Of a DNA stretch of 64,000 nt, positions 18,407-28,692 are shown piece by piece. Under the pieces are notes generated by a model. It did no database searches, was not told the DNA's origin, and saw only the letters and a list, made by a program, of their open reading frames with translations. The stretch's first letter is position 1, and each line of letters opens with the position of its first letter. Location of the stretch: assembly GCF_016918735.1 (NCBI RefSeq), contig NZ_JAFFPR010000027.1, forward strand, positions 278,512 to 342,511. The letters run 5' to 3'. The stretch is from Leptospira abararensis. Its GTDB lineage: Bacteria; Spirochaetota; Leptospiria; Leptospirales; Leptospiraceae. Both the position numbers and the translations under genes were made by a program.

Positions 18407-19519
18407 ATGAAACCGGTTTTAAAGAATATGACAGCAGTTGTGGGAACAGATAAAGAAACAGACGTTAAGAGAATCCTCGTCGTAGAGGACGAAAGGATCA
18501 TTGCCATCAATATTTGTTCCACTTTGAAACAATACGGATACAACGCCATCTATGTTTCTGATGCAAACGATGCCATTGAACATATCGAAAATGAACATTT
18601 TGATTTGGTGTTAATGGATATTATGCTGAATGGTCCTATGGATGGGATCGAAATAGCGACTATCATAAAAAAAACGAAAGAAATTCCAGTGATTTATCTG
18701 ACTGCTTATTCTGACGAAGCAACTATTAACCGAGCCAAAGCCACAGAACCTTTCGGTTATTTAATCAAACCATTTAACAGCCGTGATCTGTATATATCAG
18801 TCGAGATGGCCATCTATAAATCGCAAGTCCAGAAACACATTCGAAATGTAGAAAGTAGACTTGCTGAAAATCAAAAATGGGAAACAATCGCACTAGTTGC
18901 ATCGGGTATTTCTCATGAAATCAATAATCCACTCACTTCCATTTTAAATTTGGCTGATCTAATTGCGTTAGAAGCAAAAAAAACGAACAATCCTTCCTTG
19001 GGGGAAAAGGCTGCAAAAATTGGGGATGAATCGGAACGAATCGCAAAAATCATTAAAAACTTAGTGTCTTATTCTCAGTCCACTTCTTCCCAGTGGAATT
19101 ATTCCAATTTAGGAAGTATCATAAACGATACACGATCTTTCCTACATCAGTATTTTTTAAAGGAAGGAATCCAATGCGAAATCGAGTTGGGAGATGTTCC
19201 GCTTGTTTATTGCCAACCACAAAAAATCAAACAAGTCCTTCTCAATCTTTTGCAGGATGCCAGAGTTCGAGTGAATACCAGAGAAGATACAATCGGTCGA
19301 AAGATAATTGTTTTATTAAAACAAGCTGAAGAAGATGGATCCAGTCACATCCTCATTCAAATCAAAGACAATGGGGCAGAGGATCTGATGAAAGGAATCT
19401 CTCAAATGAATTCCCTCGAAGTAACTAAAAGTATAGTGACAGAACATAAGGGGAAGATGTATCGGGATGAAGATTCATCCTCTTGGTTTTTTACCTTACC
19501 CATCATCAAACCTTTATAA
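18407..19519 (+). CDS. Response regulator-histidine kinase hybrid with degenerate ATP-binding domain
   Basis: 370 residues. A CheY-like receiver (about 22-140) has the acidic pocket EDE, the phospho-acceptor Asp in LVLMDIML and the conserved Lys in YLIKPF. A HisKA segment follows with the H-box SGISHEINNPLTS (about 167-179). The ATPase domain is incomplete: the N-box reads LLNLLQDAR, with Asp where Asn normally coordinates magnesium; the G1 DNG is present, but no glycine-rich G2 box follows. Autokinase activity is therefore doubtful. It may act as a phosphotransfer or docking protein. A second ATG at 18428 is an alternative start. A TTGACA at 18377-18382 may be part of its promoter. Confidence 0.85.
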   Translation: MKPVLKNMTAVVGTDKETDVKRILVVEDERIIAINICSTLKQYGYNAIYVSDANDAIEHIENEHFDLVLMDIMLNGPMDGIEIATIIKKTKEIPVIYLTAYSDEATINRAKATEPFGYLIKPFNSRDLYISVEMAIYKSQVQKHIRNVESRLAENQKWETIALVASGISHEINNPLTSILNLADLIALEAKKTNNPSLGEKAAKIGDESERIAKIIKNLVSYSQSTSSQWNYSNLGSIINDTRSFLHQYFLKEGIQCEIELGDVPLVYCQPQKIKQVLLNLLQDARVRVNTREDTIGRKIIVLLKQAEEDGSSHILIQIKDNGAEDLMKGISQMNSLEVTKSIVTEHKGKMYRDEDSSSWFFTLPIIKPL

Positions 19520-19527
19520 CACAAAGT

Positions 19528-19878
19528 TTAACGTTTTCCGGAAACCAGAGGTTTTGCCATTTGTGGGCTTTCTTCTAACAATTTGAAAAACAACTCAATG
19601 CGGCTGGAATGTAACATCCAATTGTCCTCCAAAAAAAGACCACTTAAGAAAAAATTAAAGTCCTTATAGTATAAAAAAGAGGTTTGTGGGTTTTTTGTGA
19701 AATCCAAAAGGATGGCTAAAGCTAAACGATTGGCACTTTCATCGGGACCAAAACCTTCCATGGGAATTTGGATGGATGGCTCTGGAACCATAAAACAATG
19801 TTCTATTCTTCCCTCTCTGACTTTGAGATTGTACCGCAAAGTACCAGGAATACGTTCCCCAGAGTAGGTTTTTGCCAT
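19528..19878 (-). CDS. Small hypothetical protein, DUF6166-like
   Basis: 116 residues. The ATG at 19878 has GGGAG seven bases upstream and an in-frame TGA directly before it, which fixes the start. The pattern YSGERIPGTLRY, then a GFGPDESANRLALAILLDF block, resembles the DUF6166 family, a group of small proteins without assigned function; I make this link from memory of the pattern and cannot confirm it. Mainly beta N-terminus, helical C-terminus, no signal or membrane segment. Convergent with the hybrid kinase gene, 8 bases apart. Confidence 0.65.
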   Translation of the reverse strand: MAKTYSGERIPGTLRYNLKVREGRIEHCFMVPEPSIQIPMEGFGPDESANRLALAILLDFTKNPQTSFLYYKDFNFFLSGLFLEDNWMLHSSRIELFFKLLEESPQMAKPLVSGKR

Positions 19879-20051
19879 TCAAAACTCCCGGATGCCCAAG
19901 GATTGAGCCATTTGATTATGTCCATTACATGAATAGTTTCGCAACCTCTTTTTCCGGTAAAATACGGGATTCCCGTCCGAATTTCTGCCTGGTTTTCCAT
20001 TGATTTTTTCGACCGGTGTAAAACTCTCGTTCTATACTTTCAAAGCCCGCT

Positions 20052-23009
20052 GTGCAAAAATCCATTCGTTTTCTCATATTATTTTATGGTTTTCTCTTCG
20101 GAATGGAAATTCTGGCGCAAGATACCAACGGGTTAAAACTCCTCTTTCCTGACCAAGCTGGGCCTACAAAAAACGCGCAAGAAGAAGAAAGGAAACTAAC
20201 AACTGCCCAAGTCCAACGGGGTCTCGTCCGAAAGTCAGTCGACTCCATGACTGATAGAGAAGTAGAAGACAACCTTCGTAATTTAGGTCTGAATCCAGTC
20301 GGAACCATCTATTCCAAAAGAGAAAGACTAAGAGAAGCTCTTGTTCCTGAAGAAGAACAGGTGTTAACTCCCGAATCTCTGCTTAGTTCTCAAACAAAAA
20401 AAGGTCCACCCATTCAAATTCAAAACGCAGCAGAAGGCCAACTTTTAAATATTGATAAAACAAAAGGGGGGGTTCTTGTCCTTCGAGGCAAAGTTCGACT
20501 AAAAATTCGCTCAGGTGAACTCGTGGCTGACTCAGTATCCATTGATGCCAATCGCCAAGAAATTTATGCGGAAGGCGGAGTGGAATACAAAGATGGGAAT
20601 GCCAAAGTCATTGGCGAAAGGATGATCTACGATTTAAAGATCAACCAAGGTGTTGTTTATAATTCTAAACTCAGCATGTTCCCTACACACTTTATTGGTC
20701 AAAAAATAAAACGTTTGGATGAAAAAAGATACCTACTCGAGATGGGATACTTTACTGCTTGTAATGCGGAACTTCCCCATGAGTCTTTTCAAGCTCGCAA
20801 AATATTTATACACGATGATAGATCCGTTGTTGCTTATAGTGTTTCTTATAAAGTAGGCGGGACTTATCTCTTTTGGTTACCCGTTCTATACAATTCCGAT
20901 TCAGGAAACGGTGTCACCACACAATTTGGTAAAAACAATACACAAGGTTGGTTTTGGCAAAACTCATACCAATGGTCCGATTCTTATCCGAATAGTATCT
21001 TCCTCGCCAATGGATATAAATTCAGGTTTGATGCGTATGAAAAAACAGGACAAGCCGCTCAATTAGAGATGTGGAAAGTCTCTCCCATTTTAAATTACAA
21101 TATCAATCTTGGTTATGCCAATTATAAAAACAATGCCATTACTCCCGTTTATGAAGATCGATTTCGAAATGGGGGAGTTGGTAACGTTGCCGTTACCAAT
21201 AATGTAGATCGTGGAGAAATGTTTCCAAATACTGGATTGCCCTATCGCAATACAGGCGTTAATTACGATCCTTGGTGGAAAACAGACCTTCGTTTGAATG
21301 CAAAATTCAATGATTTTTCTCGTGACTACACAAGAAACGTTCAAATTCAATATGAAAATTACAGCAACCGTCAATTTGATTATGAATTCGGAAACAGATA
21401 CCAACCATCAAACTCTCTACAATCTTTATATACGTATAGAGATGTTCGTTTTGGACTCATTCGTAACTTACTGAACTGGAACTTTAATTACACAGAGAAC
21501 CGAGGAGATTTAAGTGTTGGAATTGCAATGAGTAGGACTCTTGTTTACCAAATCCAAGCAAACCAATACTTTGCGGCTCAAGATACTTTGCCTGCTGTAA
21601 CCATTCGAAATTCTAGTAATATTGGAGTTATTCCAGGAACTACGAGTCCAATCTATTGGGACTTACTCTTTCAAACAAATATCAATCGCATTTACGGAGT
21701 TCCTCAACAAAGGACAAACCCAACGACAGGTGTTGTGGATCCAAGAAGTCAGTATCAGGACTTTGTTTTAAGATCGCAAACAAATGTCATTGGAGAAACC
21801 GGCTTTCGTTCGCCCATCGCCATGGGTGCTTATATGTCTTTTACTCCATCAGTCTATATGGGTGCGACTAAACAAACGGTTGAATTTCCTGGCTCTGGGA
21901 ATGAGTTAAACAGTCCTGATCGCGACGTAAACAAAGCTTATGCGACACTTTTAAAACAACAATCCTATCAGTATGTTAGGCAAACACATACTGTCAGAAT
22001 GGGTATACCCGAAATATTTTTATCCACAACATACAGACGTTTGGATGCAGACAAAGCAGAAGCAAAAGATCCAATCCTTGGAAATTTACGCCAACATGAA
22101 GCAGAATTTGCTTTAGAAAGTTATGCCCTCAACGATTGGGACATTTCTGTCAGAACCATTCGTGATCTACGACAATTCTCATCTGCCTACAATCCAGGAC
22201 TTACCAATATGCAAAGATGGTATTATACTGTAGTAAGAGTGGGTGGGTTCTTTGACTTCGTAGATGGATTTACAACGCGAAGACCAAGTCTTTTGGAAAG
22301 AAAACGAAATTTTTACTCAGGTGTATTCATTAACAATGATTATGTTCATCATACTCCGCAAAACCGATCTTTATCGAATAACTTAACAGTATCCTATAAA
22401 ATGGGTGGATTCTCTTGGCCAATCATCCGTGCTTTTCGAAGTTTGGAAGTAGGTTCAACATGGTATCATGTATATAAAGATAGTTTTTTGGATAGTTACC
22501 GATTTTTCTTTAAAACAGATGTGAAAGTAACCCGGTATTCTGGTGTAGAACTAGAGCTTGATTCTCGAGTAACAGAACCTTGGCGACTGACGGCTCTTGC
22601 TCAAGGGCAATTTTATGCAATGAATACAAGCCCCGAATTGTATACTTCCCAAACGGGAACTAATTACGACCAAACAACGATTTGGGAAGATTTGGCTGCT
22701 GGAACGGGTGCTCAAGGTCAAACAGAAAGGCAAAAAACAGTTTTCAACATCAATCGGTTTATGATGACTTTAAAACTCGATTTACACAATTGGGAATACC
22801 GCTTAGGATATAGTATGAATTTACGAGCCCTTCCTGGAGGATTGACCATGAACAACCAATTGACTTTTTATGACCAATCCGTTTACTTTTCTGTGAACTT
22901 AACCAATTTCAGTTTTGGAGATTCCGCCTCAGCTCAAGCGACAAGGGTTCGACTTTATAGATTCCGCAAACGTCCACTTGATGGAACATCCACAGATTTA
23001 ACGGATTAA
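20052..23009 (+). CDS. lptD: LPS-assembly protein LptD (OstA/Imp-like)
   Basis: 985 residues from a GTG start, with a cleavable signal peptide (about 1-22, ending ILAQ). After a linker rich in Glu and Arg (about 45-115) comes an OstA/LptA-type beta-jellyroll (about 130-240: repeats such as LVADSVSIDANRQEIYAEGG and VIGERMIYDL). The long remainder has alternating aromatic beta strands of an outer-membrane barrel. LptD with LptE inserts lipopolysaccharide into the outer leaflet, so the organism should have LPS. No lptE is visible. It starts a tight plus-strand series; the next gene begins 12 bases after its stop. Confidence 0.88.
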   Translation: MQKSIRFLILFYGFLFGMEILAQDTNGLKLLFPDQAGPTKNAQEEERKLTTAQVQRGLVRKSVDSMTDREVEDNLRNLGLNPVGTIYSKRERLREALVPEEEQVLTPESLLSSQTKKGPPIQIQNAAEGQLLNIDKTKGGVLVLRGKVRLKIRSGELVADSVSIDANRQEIYAEGGVEYKDGNAKVIGERMIYDLKINQGVVYNSKLSMFPTHFIGQKIKRLDEKRYLLEMGYFTACNAELPHESFQARKIFIHDDRSVVAYSVSYKVGGTYLFWLPVLYNSDSGNGVTTQFGKNNTQGWFWQNSYQWSDSYPNSIFLANGYKFRFDAYEKTGQAAQLEMWKVSPILNYNINLGYANYKNNAITPVYEDRFRNGGVGNVAVTNNVDRGEMFPNTGLPYRNTGVNYDPWWKTDLRLNAKFNDFSRDYTRNVQIQYENYSNRQFDYEFGNRYQPSNSLQSLYTYRDVRFGLIRNLLNWNFNYTENRGDLSVGIAMSRTLVYQIQANQYFAAQDTLPAVTIRNSSNIGVIPGTTSPIYWDLLFQTNINRIYGVPQQRTNPTTGVVDPRSQYQDFVLRSQTNVIGETGFRSPIAMGAYMSFTPSVYMGATKQTVEFPGSGNELNSPDRDVNKAYATLLKQQSYQYVRQTHTVRMGIPEIFLSTTYRRLDADKAEAKDPILGNLRQHEAEFALESYALNDWDISVRTIRDLRQFSSAYNPGLTNMQRWYYTVVRVGGFFDFVDGFTTRRPSLLERKRNFYSGVFINNDYVHHTPQNRSLSNNLTVSYKMGGFSWPIIRAFRSLEVGSTWYHVYKDSFLDSYRFFFKTDVKVTRYSGVELELDSRVTEPWRLTALAQGQFYAMNTSPELYTSQTGTNYDQTTIWEDLAAGTGAQGQTERQKTVFNINRFMMTLKLDLHNWEYRLGYSMNLRALPGGLTMNNQLTFYDQSVYFSVNLTNFSFGDSASAQATRVRLYRFRKRPLDGTSTDLTD

Positions 23010-23021
23010 CCTGAGTTAAAA

Positions 23022-24422
23022 ATGTTAAAAGAAAGAAGCCAGTCCTTCAAACTCCTTTTCCTCGTAACAGACTTCTTTATTGCACTTACGAGTTTTGTTT
23101 GTGCCTATATCATTCGTTATTACCTTTCGCCTGATTCAGCTTTTCAAATTCAAACCATTGATCCCGTAAATTATTATATTCTGGGTGTTGTACTTGGTTT
23201 CTCTCAAGTTTTATCATTCCTCTCCATCGACCTTTACCATCCAAGAAGAGGTTTGTCCTTTTCTGATGAACTCTTTGCCATCATCGCAGGGGTGATCCTC
23301 AATCTACTTGTTGTACTTTCCCTCTTGTTTTTCTTCAGAGGAGAAAGTTTTTCCCGATTGGTGATTGGTTATTTTGCCATCTGTACGGTAATACTCACTT
23401 CCTTTTCCCATTTTATACTACGTTCCTTGATGCAGTATTTACGAAGCAAAGGATTCAATTTAAAATCAGTACTCATCATTGGAACAGGAAAATCGGCGAT
23501 CAACTTCTCCGAAACTATCAAAAAACATTCCATCTATGGCTATATGGTCAAAGGTTTTGTGGCTGGGAAAAAAAATCTTTCTACTAAAAAACTCCAAACA
23601 GTAACAACCACTCAAAAGTTAGAATCGTATGTGGAAAAAAACAATATTGATTTAATTGTTTATGCTTTATCACATGAGGAAGGTGATTCCCTTAAAGAAG
23701 TCATTGATATTGCAGATTTTCACGGTATTGATTTAAAAGTAATTCCTAGTTATGAAGAAATTGTTACCGCCAAAGGAAGAGTCGAAGTTCTTGATGGAAT
23801 TCCGATTATTTCAATCAGAAATATACCTTTAAGACTCGGTTATAATTTAGTCCTAAAGAGAACTTTTGATATTTTGTTTTCTTTGTTTTTTATTTTGTTA
23901 TTTAGTCCATTTTATCTACTCATTGCGCTCCTGATTAAATTAACAAGTAAGGGTCCCATATTTTACAAACAAGAAAGAGTGGGTCTAGACAACAAAGTTT
24001 TTGGAATGATCAAATTCCGATCTATGGTAGTCCAAACGAAAGAGAAATCGGATACATTATGGACCGTGAAAGACGACCCTCGAGTGACAGCAGTGGGAGC
24101 AGTCCTTAGAAAATTATCGTTAGATGAAACTCCACAATTTTTCAATGTATTACTAGGTGATATGTCAGTTGTGGGTCCAAGACCAGAACGCCCTTTCTAT
24201 GTAGAAAAATTCAGAAACGAACACCAACAATATATGAGACGCCATGCAGCTAAAGCGGGAATTACTGGCTGGGCGCAAGTACAAGGATTTCGTGGTGATA
24301 CTTCGATCGAAAAACGAATCGAAGCTGATATCTTTTATATTGAGAATTGGTCAGTGCTGCTCGACATCAAAATCATTTTACTCACTCCCTTAAAGGCAAT
24401 TATAGATAGGAATGCATACTGA
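23022..24422 (+). CDS. Polyprenyl-phosphate sugar-1-phosphotransferase (WcaJ/WbaP-type)
   Basis: 466 residues. Four to five N-terminal membrane helices (about 10-135) are followed by a CoA-binding/Rossmann-like domain (about 140-255), one more TM helix (about 283-305) and the C-terminal sugar transferase domain (about 310-466). Signatures of the bacterial sugar transferase family are FYKQERVG, FGMIKFRSM, SLDETPQFFNVL and MSVVGPRPE. It transfers a sugar-1-phosphate to undecaprenyl phosphate, the first step of O-antigen or exopolysaccharide units. The position after lptD fits an envelope-polysaccharide role; the sugar is unknown. Confidence 0.92.
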   Translation: MLKERSQSFKLLFLVTDFFIALTSFVCAYIIRYYLSPDSAFQIQTIDPVNYYILGVVLGFSQVLSFLSIDLYHPRRGLSFSDELFAIIAGVILNLLVVLSLLFFFRGESFSRLVIGYFAICTVILTSFSHFILRSLMQYLRSKGFNLKSVLIIGTGKSAINFSETIKKHSIYGYMVKGFVAGKKNLSTKKLQTVTTTQKLESYVEKNNIDLIVYALSHEEGDSLKEVIDIADFHGIDLKVIPSYEEIVTAKGRVEVLDGIPIISIRNIPLRLGYNLVLKRTFDILFSLFFILLFSPFYLLIALLIKLTSKGPIFYKQERVGLDNKVFGMIKFRSMVVQTKEKSDTLWTVKDDPRVTAVGAVLRKLSLDETPQFFNVLLGDMSVVGPRPERPFYVEKFRNEHQQYMRRHAAKAGITGWAQVQGFRGDTSIEKRIEADIFYIENWSVLLDIKIILLTPLKAIIDRNAY

Positions 24423-24431
24423 GGAAACATT

Positions 24432-24716
24432 ATGGATGAAAAAGAATTAAAGAACATTGCCAACTTGGCAAAATTGAACATTGACGATGCGGAAGTATCT
24501 TCTATGTTAAATGACTTTTCTCGGATTGTACAATACGTAGACGAAATCAAAAACCTAGACACATCAAGTGTAGGCGATGATGAAATCTATGAACAAATTT
24601 TTTATGAATTGAGAAAGGACTTCGCTGAAAATGGTTTAAAGAGAGATGATTTAGCAAAAATTGCTCCATCTTACGAAAATGGATACGTTGTGGTACCTAA
24701 GGTAATCGAAACATGA
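24432..24716 (+). CDS. gatC: Asp-tRNA(Asn)/Glu-tRNA(Gln) amidotransferase subunit C
   Basis: 94 residues, the normal GatC length, with the typical opening ([13 protein letters not shown]) and the middle [15 protein letters not shown]. GatC is the belt that holds GatA and GatB together. The ATG follows GGAAAC. Its stop overlaps the gatA start by four bases. gatB is not in the window. Confidence 0.93.
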   Translation: MDEKELKNIANLAKLNIDDAEVSSMLNDFSRIVQYVDEIKNLDTSSVGDDEIYEQIFYELRKDFAENGLKRDDLAKIAPSYENGYVVVPKVIET

Positions 24717-26179
24717 AAGATTTAAATTTTCTCACTTATTCTGAAATCAAAACCAAACTCAATGATGGATCTCTAAAATCGAGCGACTTAGTATCTGCTT
24801 ATATCAAACGAATTGAAGAAACGGATTCCAAAGTTAAGGCTTTCCTAGAATTTAACAAAGATCGAATTTTAAAACAAGCAGAAGAAAGTGACAATCGAAG
24901 GAAGTCCGGGAAGTTACTTTCCGAATTTGATGGAATCCCCATTGGAATTAAAGACAATATCTGTATTACAGGAGAGATCACTTCTTGTTCGTCTCGCATT
25001 TTGGAAAATTTTCGTTCTCCTTATGATGCGTCTGTCATCCAAAGATTAAAAGACAAAGGATTTGTTTTATTTCCTCGTTTGAATATGGATGAGTTTGCGA
25101 TGGGTTCGTCTACAGAAAACAGTGCTTACCAAACTACAAGAAATCCATTTGATACAAATAGAATACCCGGAGGATCTAGCGGTGGTTCGGCGGCGGCAGT
25201 GGCTGCGTCTATGTTACCAGTTTCTCTTGGTTCTGATACTGGTGGTTCTATCCGCCAACCAGCAGCACTCTGTGGAATTTGGGGATTAAAGCCCACTTAC
25301 GGACGAGTTTCACGTTACGGACTCGTAGCTTATGCTTCCAGTCTTGACCAAATTGGACCCTTTTCCAATGACATAAAAGGTATCTCCGATCTTTTAGAAA
25401 TCATTTCAGGCCTTGATCACAAGGACCAAACCACTTCCAAAGTAAATCCTTTTGAAGCAAATTCTGTCTCTTCCATTGATTGGAAGGGCAAACGAATTGG
25501 TGTGATGAAAGCAGAAGAATTTAATTTTTCTCCCGATGTAAACAAACGTTATGCGGATATATTAAACGAATTACAATCCAAAGGAGCAACTCTTGTTCCC
25601 CTTGATTTTTCTTTGTTAAAATATGCTATTCCTGTTTATTATTTGATCGCCACTGCAGAATGTTCATCTAACTTAAGTCGCTTTGATGGAATTCGATATG
25701 GATTACGCAAAGAAGGTGCTGGAAAATTAGACGATTTATATTCGGAATCCAGAACCCAAGGATTTGGGCCTGAAGTCAAACGAAGAATTTTACTCGGAAC
25801 CTTCTCACTCAGTTCCGGTTATTATGATGCTTATTACGGCAAAGCACAAAAGGCAAGAGTTCTCATTCGAAAACAATATGCAGAATTCTTTAAATCAGTT
25901 GATATTATTTTCCAACCTACATCACCCACAACTGCATTCAAAGTGGGGGAAAAAACAAAAGATCCGATCCAAATGTACCAAGCAGATATCCTCACAACTT
26001 CTGTCAACTTAGCGGGTGTTCCTGCCATCAGTTGTCCTGCGGGAGTAGATTCCAATGGCCTTCCGATCGGATTACAAATTACTTCGTCCCATTTTGATGA
26101 AACAAACCTTCTTAGTTATGCGAAATCCGTTTCCGAATTAGAAATTTGTAAATTGGCACTTCCACTAGAGATCACCTAA
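24713..26179 (+). CDS. gatA: Asp-tRNA(Asn)/Glu-tRNA(Gln) amidotransferase subunit A
   Basis: 488 residues, full length. The amidase signature is complete: Lys80 in IGIKDNI, cis-Ser154 in PGGSSGGS and the nucleophile Ser178 in [10 protein letters not shown]. It releases ammonia from glutamine for amidation of misacylated tRNA by GatB. Because a complete asparaginyl-tRNA synthetase gene lies at 33.9 kb, the complex is probably needed mainly for Gln-tRNA(Gln), which is inference. Coupled to gatC by a four-base overlap; hisF starts one base after its stop. Confidence 0.96.
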   Translation: MKDLNFLTYSEIKTKLNDGSLKSSDLVSAYIKRIEETDSKVKAFLEFNKDRILKQAEESDNRRKSGKLLSEFDGIPIGIKDNICITGEITSCSSRILENFRSPYDASVIQRLKDKGFVLFPRLNMDEFAMGSSTENSAYQTTRNPFDTNRIPGGSSGGSAAAVAASMLPVSLGSDTGGSIRQPAALCGIWGLKPTYGRVSRYGLVAYASSLDQIGPFSNDIKGISDLLEIISGLDHKDQTTSKVNPFEANSVSSIDWKGKRIGVMKAEEFNFSPDVNKRYADILNELQSKGATLVPLDFSLLKYAIPVYYLIATAECSSNLSRFDGIRYGLRKEGAGKLDDLYSESRTQGFGPEVKRRILLGTFSLSSGYYDAYYGKAQKARVLIRKQYAEFFKSVDIIFQPTSPTTAFKVGEKTKDPIQMYQADILTTSVNLAGVPAISCPAGVDSNGLPIGLQITSSHFDETNLLSYAKSVSELEICKLALPLEIT

Positions 26180-26180
26180 T

Positions 26181-26948
26181 ATGGATGAACTAACCAAAAG
26201 AGTTATCCCGTGTTTGGATATCAAAGGAGGAAGGGTAGTCAAAGGTGTTCAGTTTGTAAACCTGATTGATGCCGGTGATCCCGTCTCCTGTGCGGTTGCC
26301 TATGAAGAAAACAAAGCAGACGAACTCTGCTTTTTAGACATTACAGCTTCCTCTGATAAACGAGATATTCTTTTGCACTTAGTGGAACAAGTTGCCAATA
26401 GACTTTTTATTCCTTTCACCGTAGGTGGAGGGATTCGTACCATCGAAGATGTTAAAGCTGTATTAAACAAAGGTGCTGATAAAGTTTCTATCAATACCAG
26501 CGCCTTCCAAAACCCAAAACTACTCAAAGACTCAAGCGAAATCTATGGCTCACAATGTATTGTTTGTGCTATTGATGTCAAATTCCATCCAGAACGAAAA
26601 AGGTACGAAGTGTACTTGAATGGAGGACGATTAGAAACAGGAAGAGAAGCACTTGATTGGGGAAGGGAAGCTTTTGAAATGGGTGCGGGAGAAATTCTGC
26701 TTACTTCTATGGACAAAGATGGAACAAAAGATGGATTTGATATCACACTAATGAAGTCCTTCACATCCAATTTGTCCATTCCGATCATTGCATCTGGCGG
26801 AGCTGGGAATCCAGAACATATGGCAGAAGTCATCCTACGTGGTGGCGCCGATGCAGTCCTTGCTGCTTCTATTTTTCACTTTGGAGAATTTTCTATCCAA
26901 GAAACAAAAAAAACAATGAAAGAGATGGGAATCAAAGTGCGACTATGA
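26181..26948 (+). CDS. hisF: Imidazole glycerol phosphate synthase cyclase subunit
   Basis: 255 residues, a complete (beta/alpha)8 barrel. Catalytic Asp13 lies in [12 protein letters not shown] and Asp132 in CAIDVKFH; phosphate-binding loops are VGGGIRT and ASGGAG. With HisH it makes imidazole glycerol phosphate and AICAR in histidine synthesis. No other his gene is present in the window, so hisF stands apart from a his operon, within a unit of tRNA amidation and transport genes. The stop overlaps the symporter start by four bases. Confidence 0.96.
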   Translation: MDELTKRVIPCLDIKGGRVVKGVQFVNLIDAGDPVSCAVAYEENKADELCFLDITASSDKRDILLHLVEQVANRLFIPFTVGGGIRTIEDVKAVLNKGADKVSINTSAFQNPKLLKDSSEIYGSQCIVCAIDVKFHPERKRYEVYLNGGRLETGREALDWGREAFEMGAGEILLTSMDKDGTKDGFDITLMKSFTSNLSIPIIASGGAGNPEHMAEVILRGGADAVLAASIFHFGEFSIQETKKTMKEMGIKVRL

Positions 26949-28681
26949 TTCCTTTTCATTTTCTTGATTATCTTTTTTTTCTTTTTCCTTTTTTAGTCAT
27001 TATCCTCATTTTACTCCGTTTTCGTTCCAAACAAAAATCCACGAAAGAATACTTCCAAGCGGAAGGAAGTTTGTCTTGGTTTGTGGCAGGTACTGCCATG
27101 GTGGCAACCACTTTTGCAGCAGACACACCTCTTGCAGTAACAGAGATCATTCGAGGACAAGGGATTGCCGGAAATTGGATTTGGTGGTATATGTCTGTTG
27201 GTGGTTTTGTCACTGTGTTTTTCTTTTCCAAACTATGGAAGAGGTCGGGTGCATCCACAGATTTGGAACTCATTGGCTTACGTTATAGTGGAAAGGAAGC
27301 AAATTTTTTAAGAGGATTCAAAGCCTTTGTCATCGGTTTTTTACTCAACCTAGTGATTCTTGGTTGGGTCAATTTAGCCATGCTAAAAATCATTCCAGTT
27401 TTTTTCCCTCTTTTGACTGCATCCCATATTCTCATTTATTTACTGTTATTTGGTGTCTTTTATACTTCGATCGCAGGCCTGAGAGGTATTTCGTATATTG
27501 ATGTTTTTCAATTCTTTTTAGCTTGGATTGGCTGTATTCTTTTTGCCTATTTTGCAATCAACTTACCTGTCATTGGCGGACTCGAAGGTCTAAAGTCAAA
27601 ACTAGATAGCAGCAAAATTTTATTTTTTCCCAATGGATCTTCCGGAACCCTGCCCTGGGACCATTTTTTAATCCTCCTAACCGTTCTTTGGTGGTCTAGT
27701 TGGTATCCGGGTTCTGAACCTGGAGGTGGGGGCTACATTGCCCAACGCATTCTTGCCACAAAAAATGAGGATGCTGCCCTGAAAGGTTCTTTATGGTTTG
27801 TGATTGCCCATTATTTTGTTCGGCCTTGGCCTTGGATTTTGGTTGCTCTAGTATCTCTCCTTCTTTACCCAAATCTATCCGAGGCAGAAAGTGGCAAAGG
27901 TTTTCTTATGGTATTACAAGAAGGAATGCCTAGTGGAATGATGGGGCTTATGCTTAGTGCTTTCCTTGCCGCCTACCTTTCCACATTGGCAACTCATTTG
28001 AACTGGGGAGCCTCTTACCTTGTGAATGATCTTTGGAAACCGATCTTAGAGAAGGGAAAGCCTGATTCGTATTACCTAAAAGTATCTTATGGAATTCAAA
28101 TCCTAACTGCCGTTTGTTCCTTCTTCCTTGCAGTGTACGGAATGGAAACCATCAAAGGGGCATGGGTCTTTTTACTCGAAGCATCCTCTGGTATCGGGTT
28201 TGTATTAATTGCTCGGTGGTTTTTTTGGCGGATTTCGGCTTGGACAGAGATTTTAGCATTTGTTCTTTCCCCACTTTTATATTTACTCTTTTCTGTTTAT
28301 CTAAAGGTAGAATTCCCTTATTCTATCCTTTATACTTCACTCACAGCCAGTGTCTTATTGATTTTATCTACTTATCTATTACCGAATACGGAGCGCGATG
28401 TTTTAGTCCAGTTCTATGAAACAACGAAACCTCCCTTTTTCTTTTGGAAAGGTCTTTTCAAAAAAGAATCAAACAAGAAACAGACCATTTACGAGAATCG
28501 TTTAGGTATCTCTCTTCTTGGAACACTCTCTGGCCTTTCCTTTGTTTTTGGTGGTTTATATACAATCCAATGTTTAGTTTGGAAAGAAGGTTATTTACTC
28601 ATTGGGTTTCCCATTTTTCTATTAGGATTACTTGGATTGTATTTTTCTCTCCATTCTTTACAAAACCGGTCAGGAAATTAA
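26945..28681 (+). CDS. Sodium:solute symporter family transporter
   Basis: 578 residues with about 12-14 membrane helices. The N-terminal part (FVAGTAMVATTFAADTP, then GIAGNWIW) and the central ISYIDVFQFFLAW match the sodium:solute symporter (SSS) family of the LeuT fold. A stretch AAYLSTLATHLNWGASYLVNDLW (about 341-363), split here as AAYLSTLATHLNWG and SYLVNDLW, fits the conserved sodium-site helix. The substrate is not predictable; sugar, amino acid and carboxylate members all occur. Last gene of the lptD-to-symporter series. Convergent with the lipase gene after 11 bases. Confidence 0.9.
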   Translation: MIPFHFLDYLFFLFPFLVIILILLRFRSKQKSTKEYFQAEGSLSWFVAGTAMVATTFAADTPLAVTEIIRGQGIAGNWIWWYMSVGGFVTVFFFSKLWKRSGASTDLELIGLRYSGKEANFLRGFKAFVIGFLLNLVILGWVNLAMLKIIPVFFPLLTASHILIYLLLFGVFYTSIAGLRGISYIDVFQFFLAWIGCILFAYFAINLPVIGGLEGLKSKLDSSKILFFPNGSSGTLPWDHFLILLTVLWWSSWYPGSEPGGGGYIAQRILATKNEDAALKGSLWFVIAHYFVRPWPWILVALVSLLLYPNLSEAESGKGFLMVLQEGMPSGMMGLMLSAFLAAYLSTLATHLNWGASYLVNDLWKPILEKGKPDSYYLKVSYGIQILTAVCSFFLAVYGMETIKGAWVFLLEASSGIGFVLIARWFFWRISAWTEILAFVLSPLLYLLFSVYLKVEFPYSILYTSLTASVLLILSTYLLPNTERDVLVQFYETTKPPFFFWKGLFKKESNKKQTIYENRLGISLLGTLSGLSFVFGGLYTIQCLVWKEGYLLIGFPIFLLGLLGLYFSLHSLQNRSGN

Positions 28682-28692
28682 ATCAAGAGATA

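Noticed and set aside
19803..20000. 65-residue open frame upstream of the DUF6166-like gene
   Set aside because: It runs out of frame into a gene with a firm start and has no ribosome site; it also lies in the lptD promoter region. Treated as a shadow.
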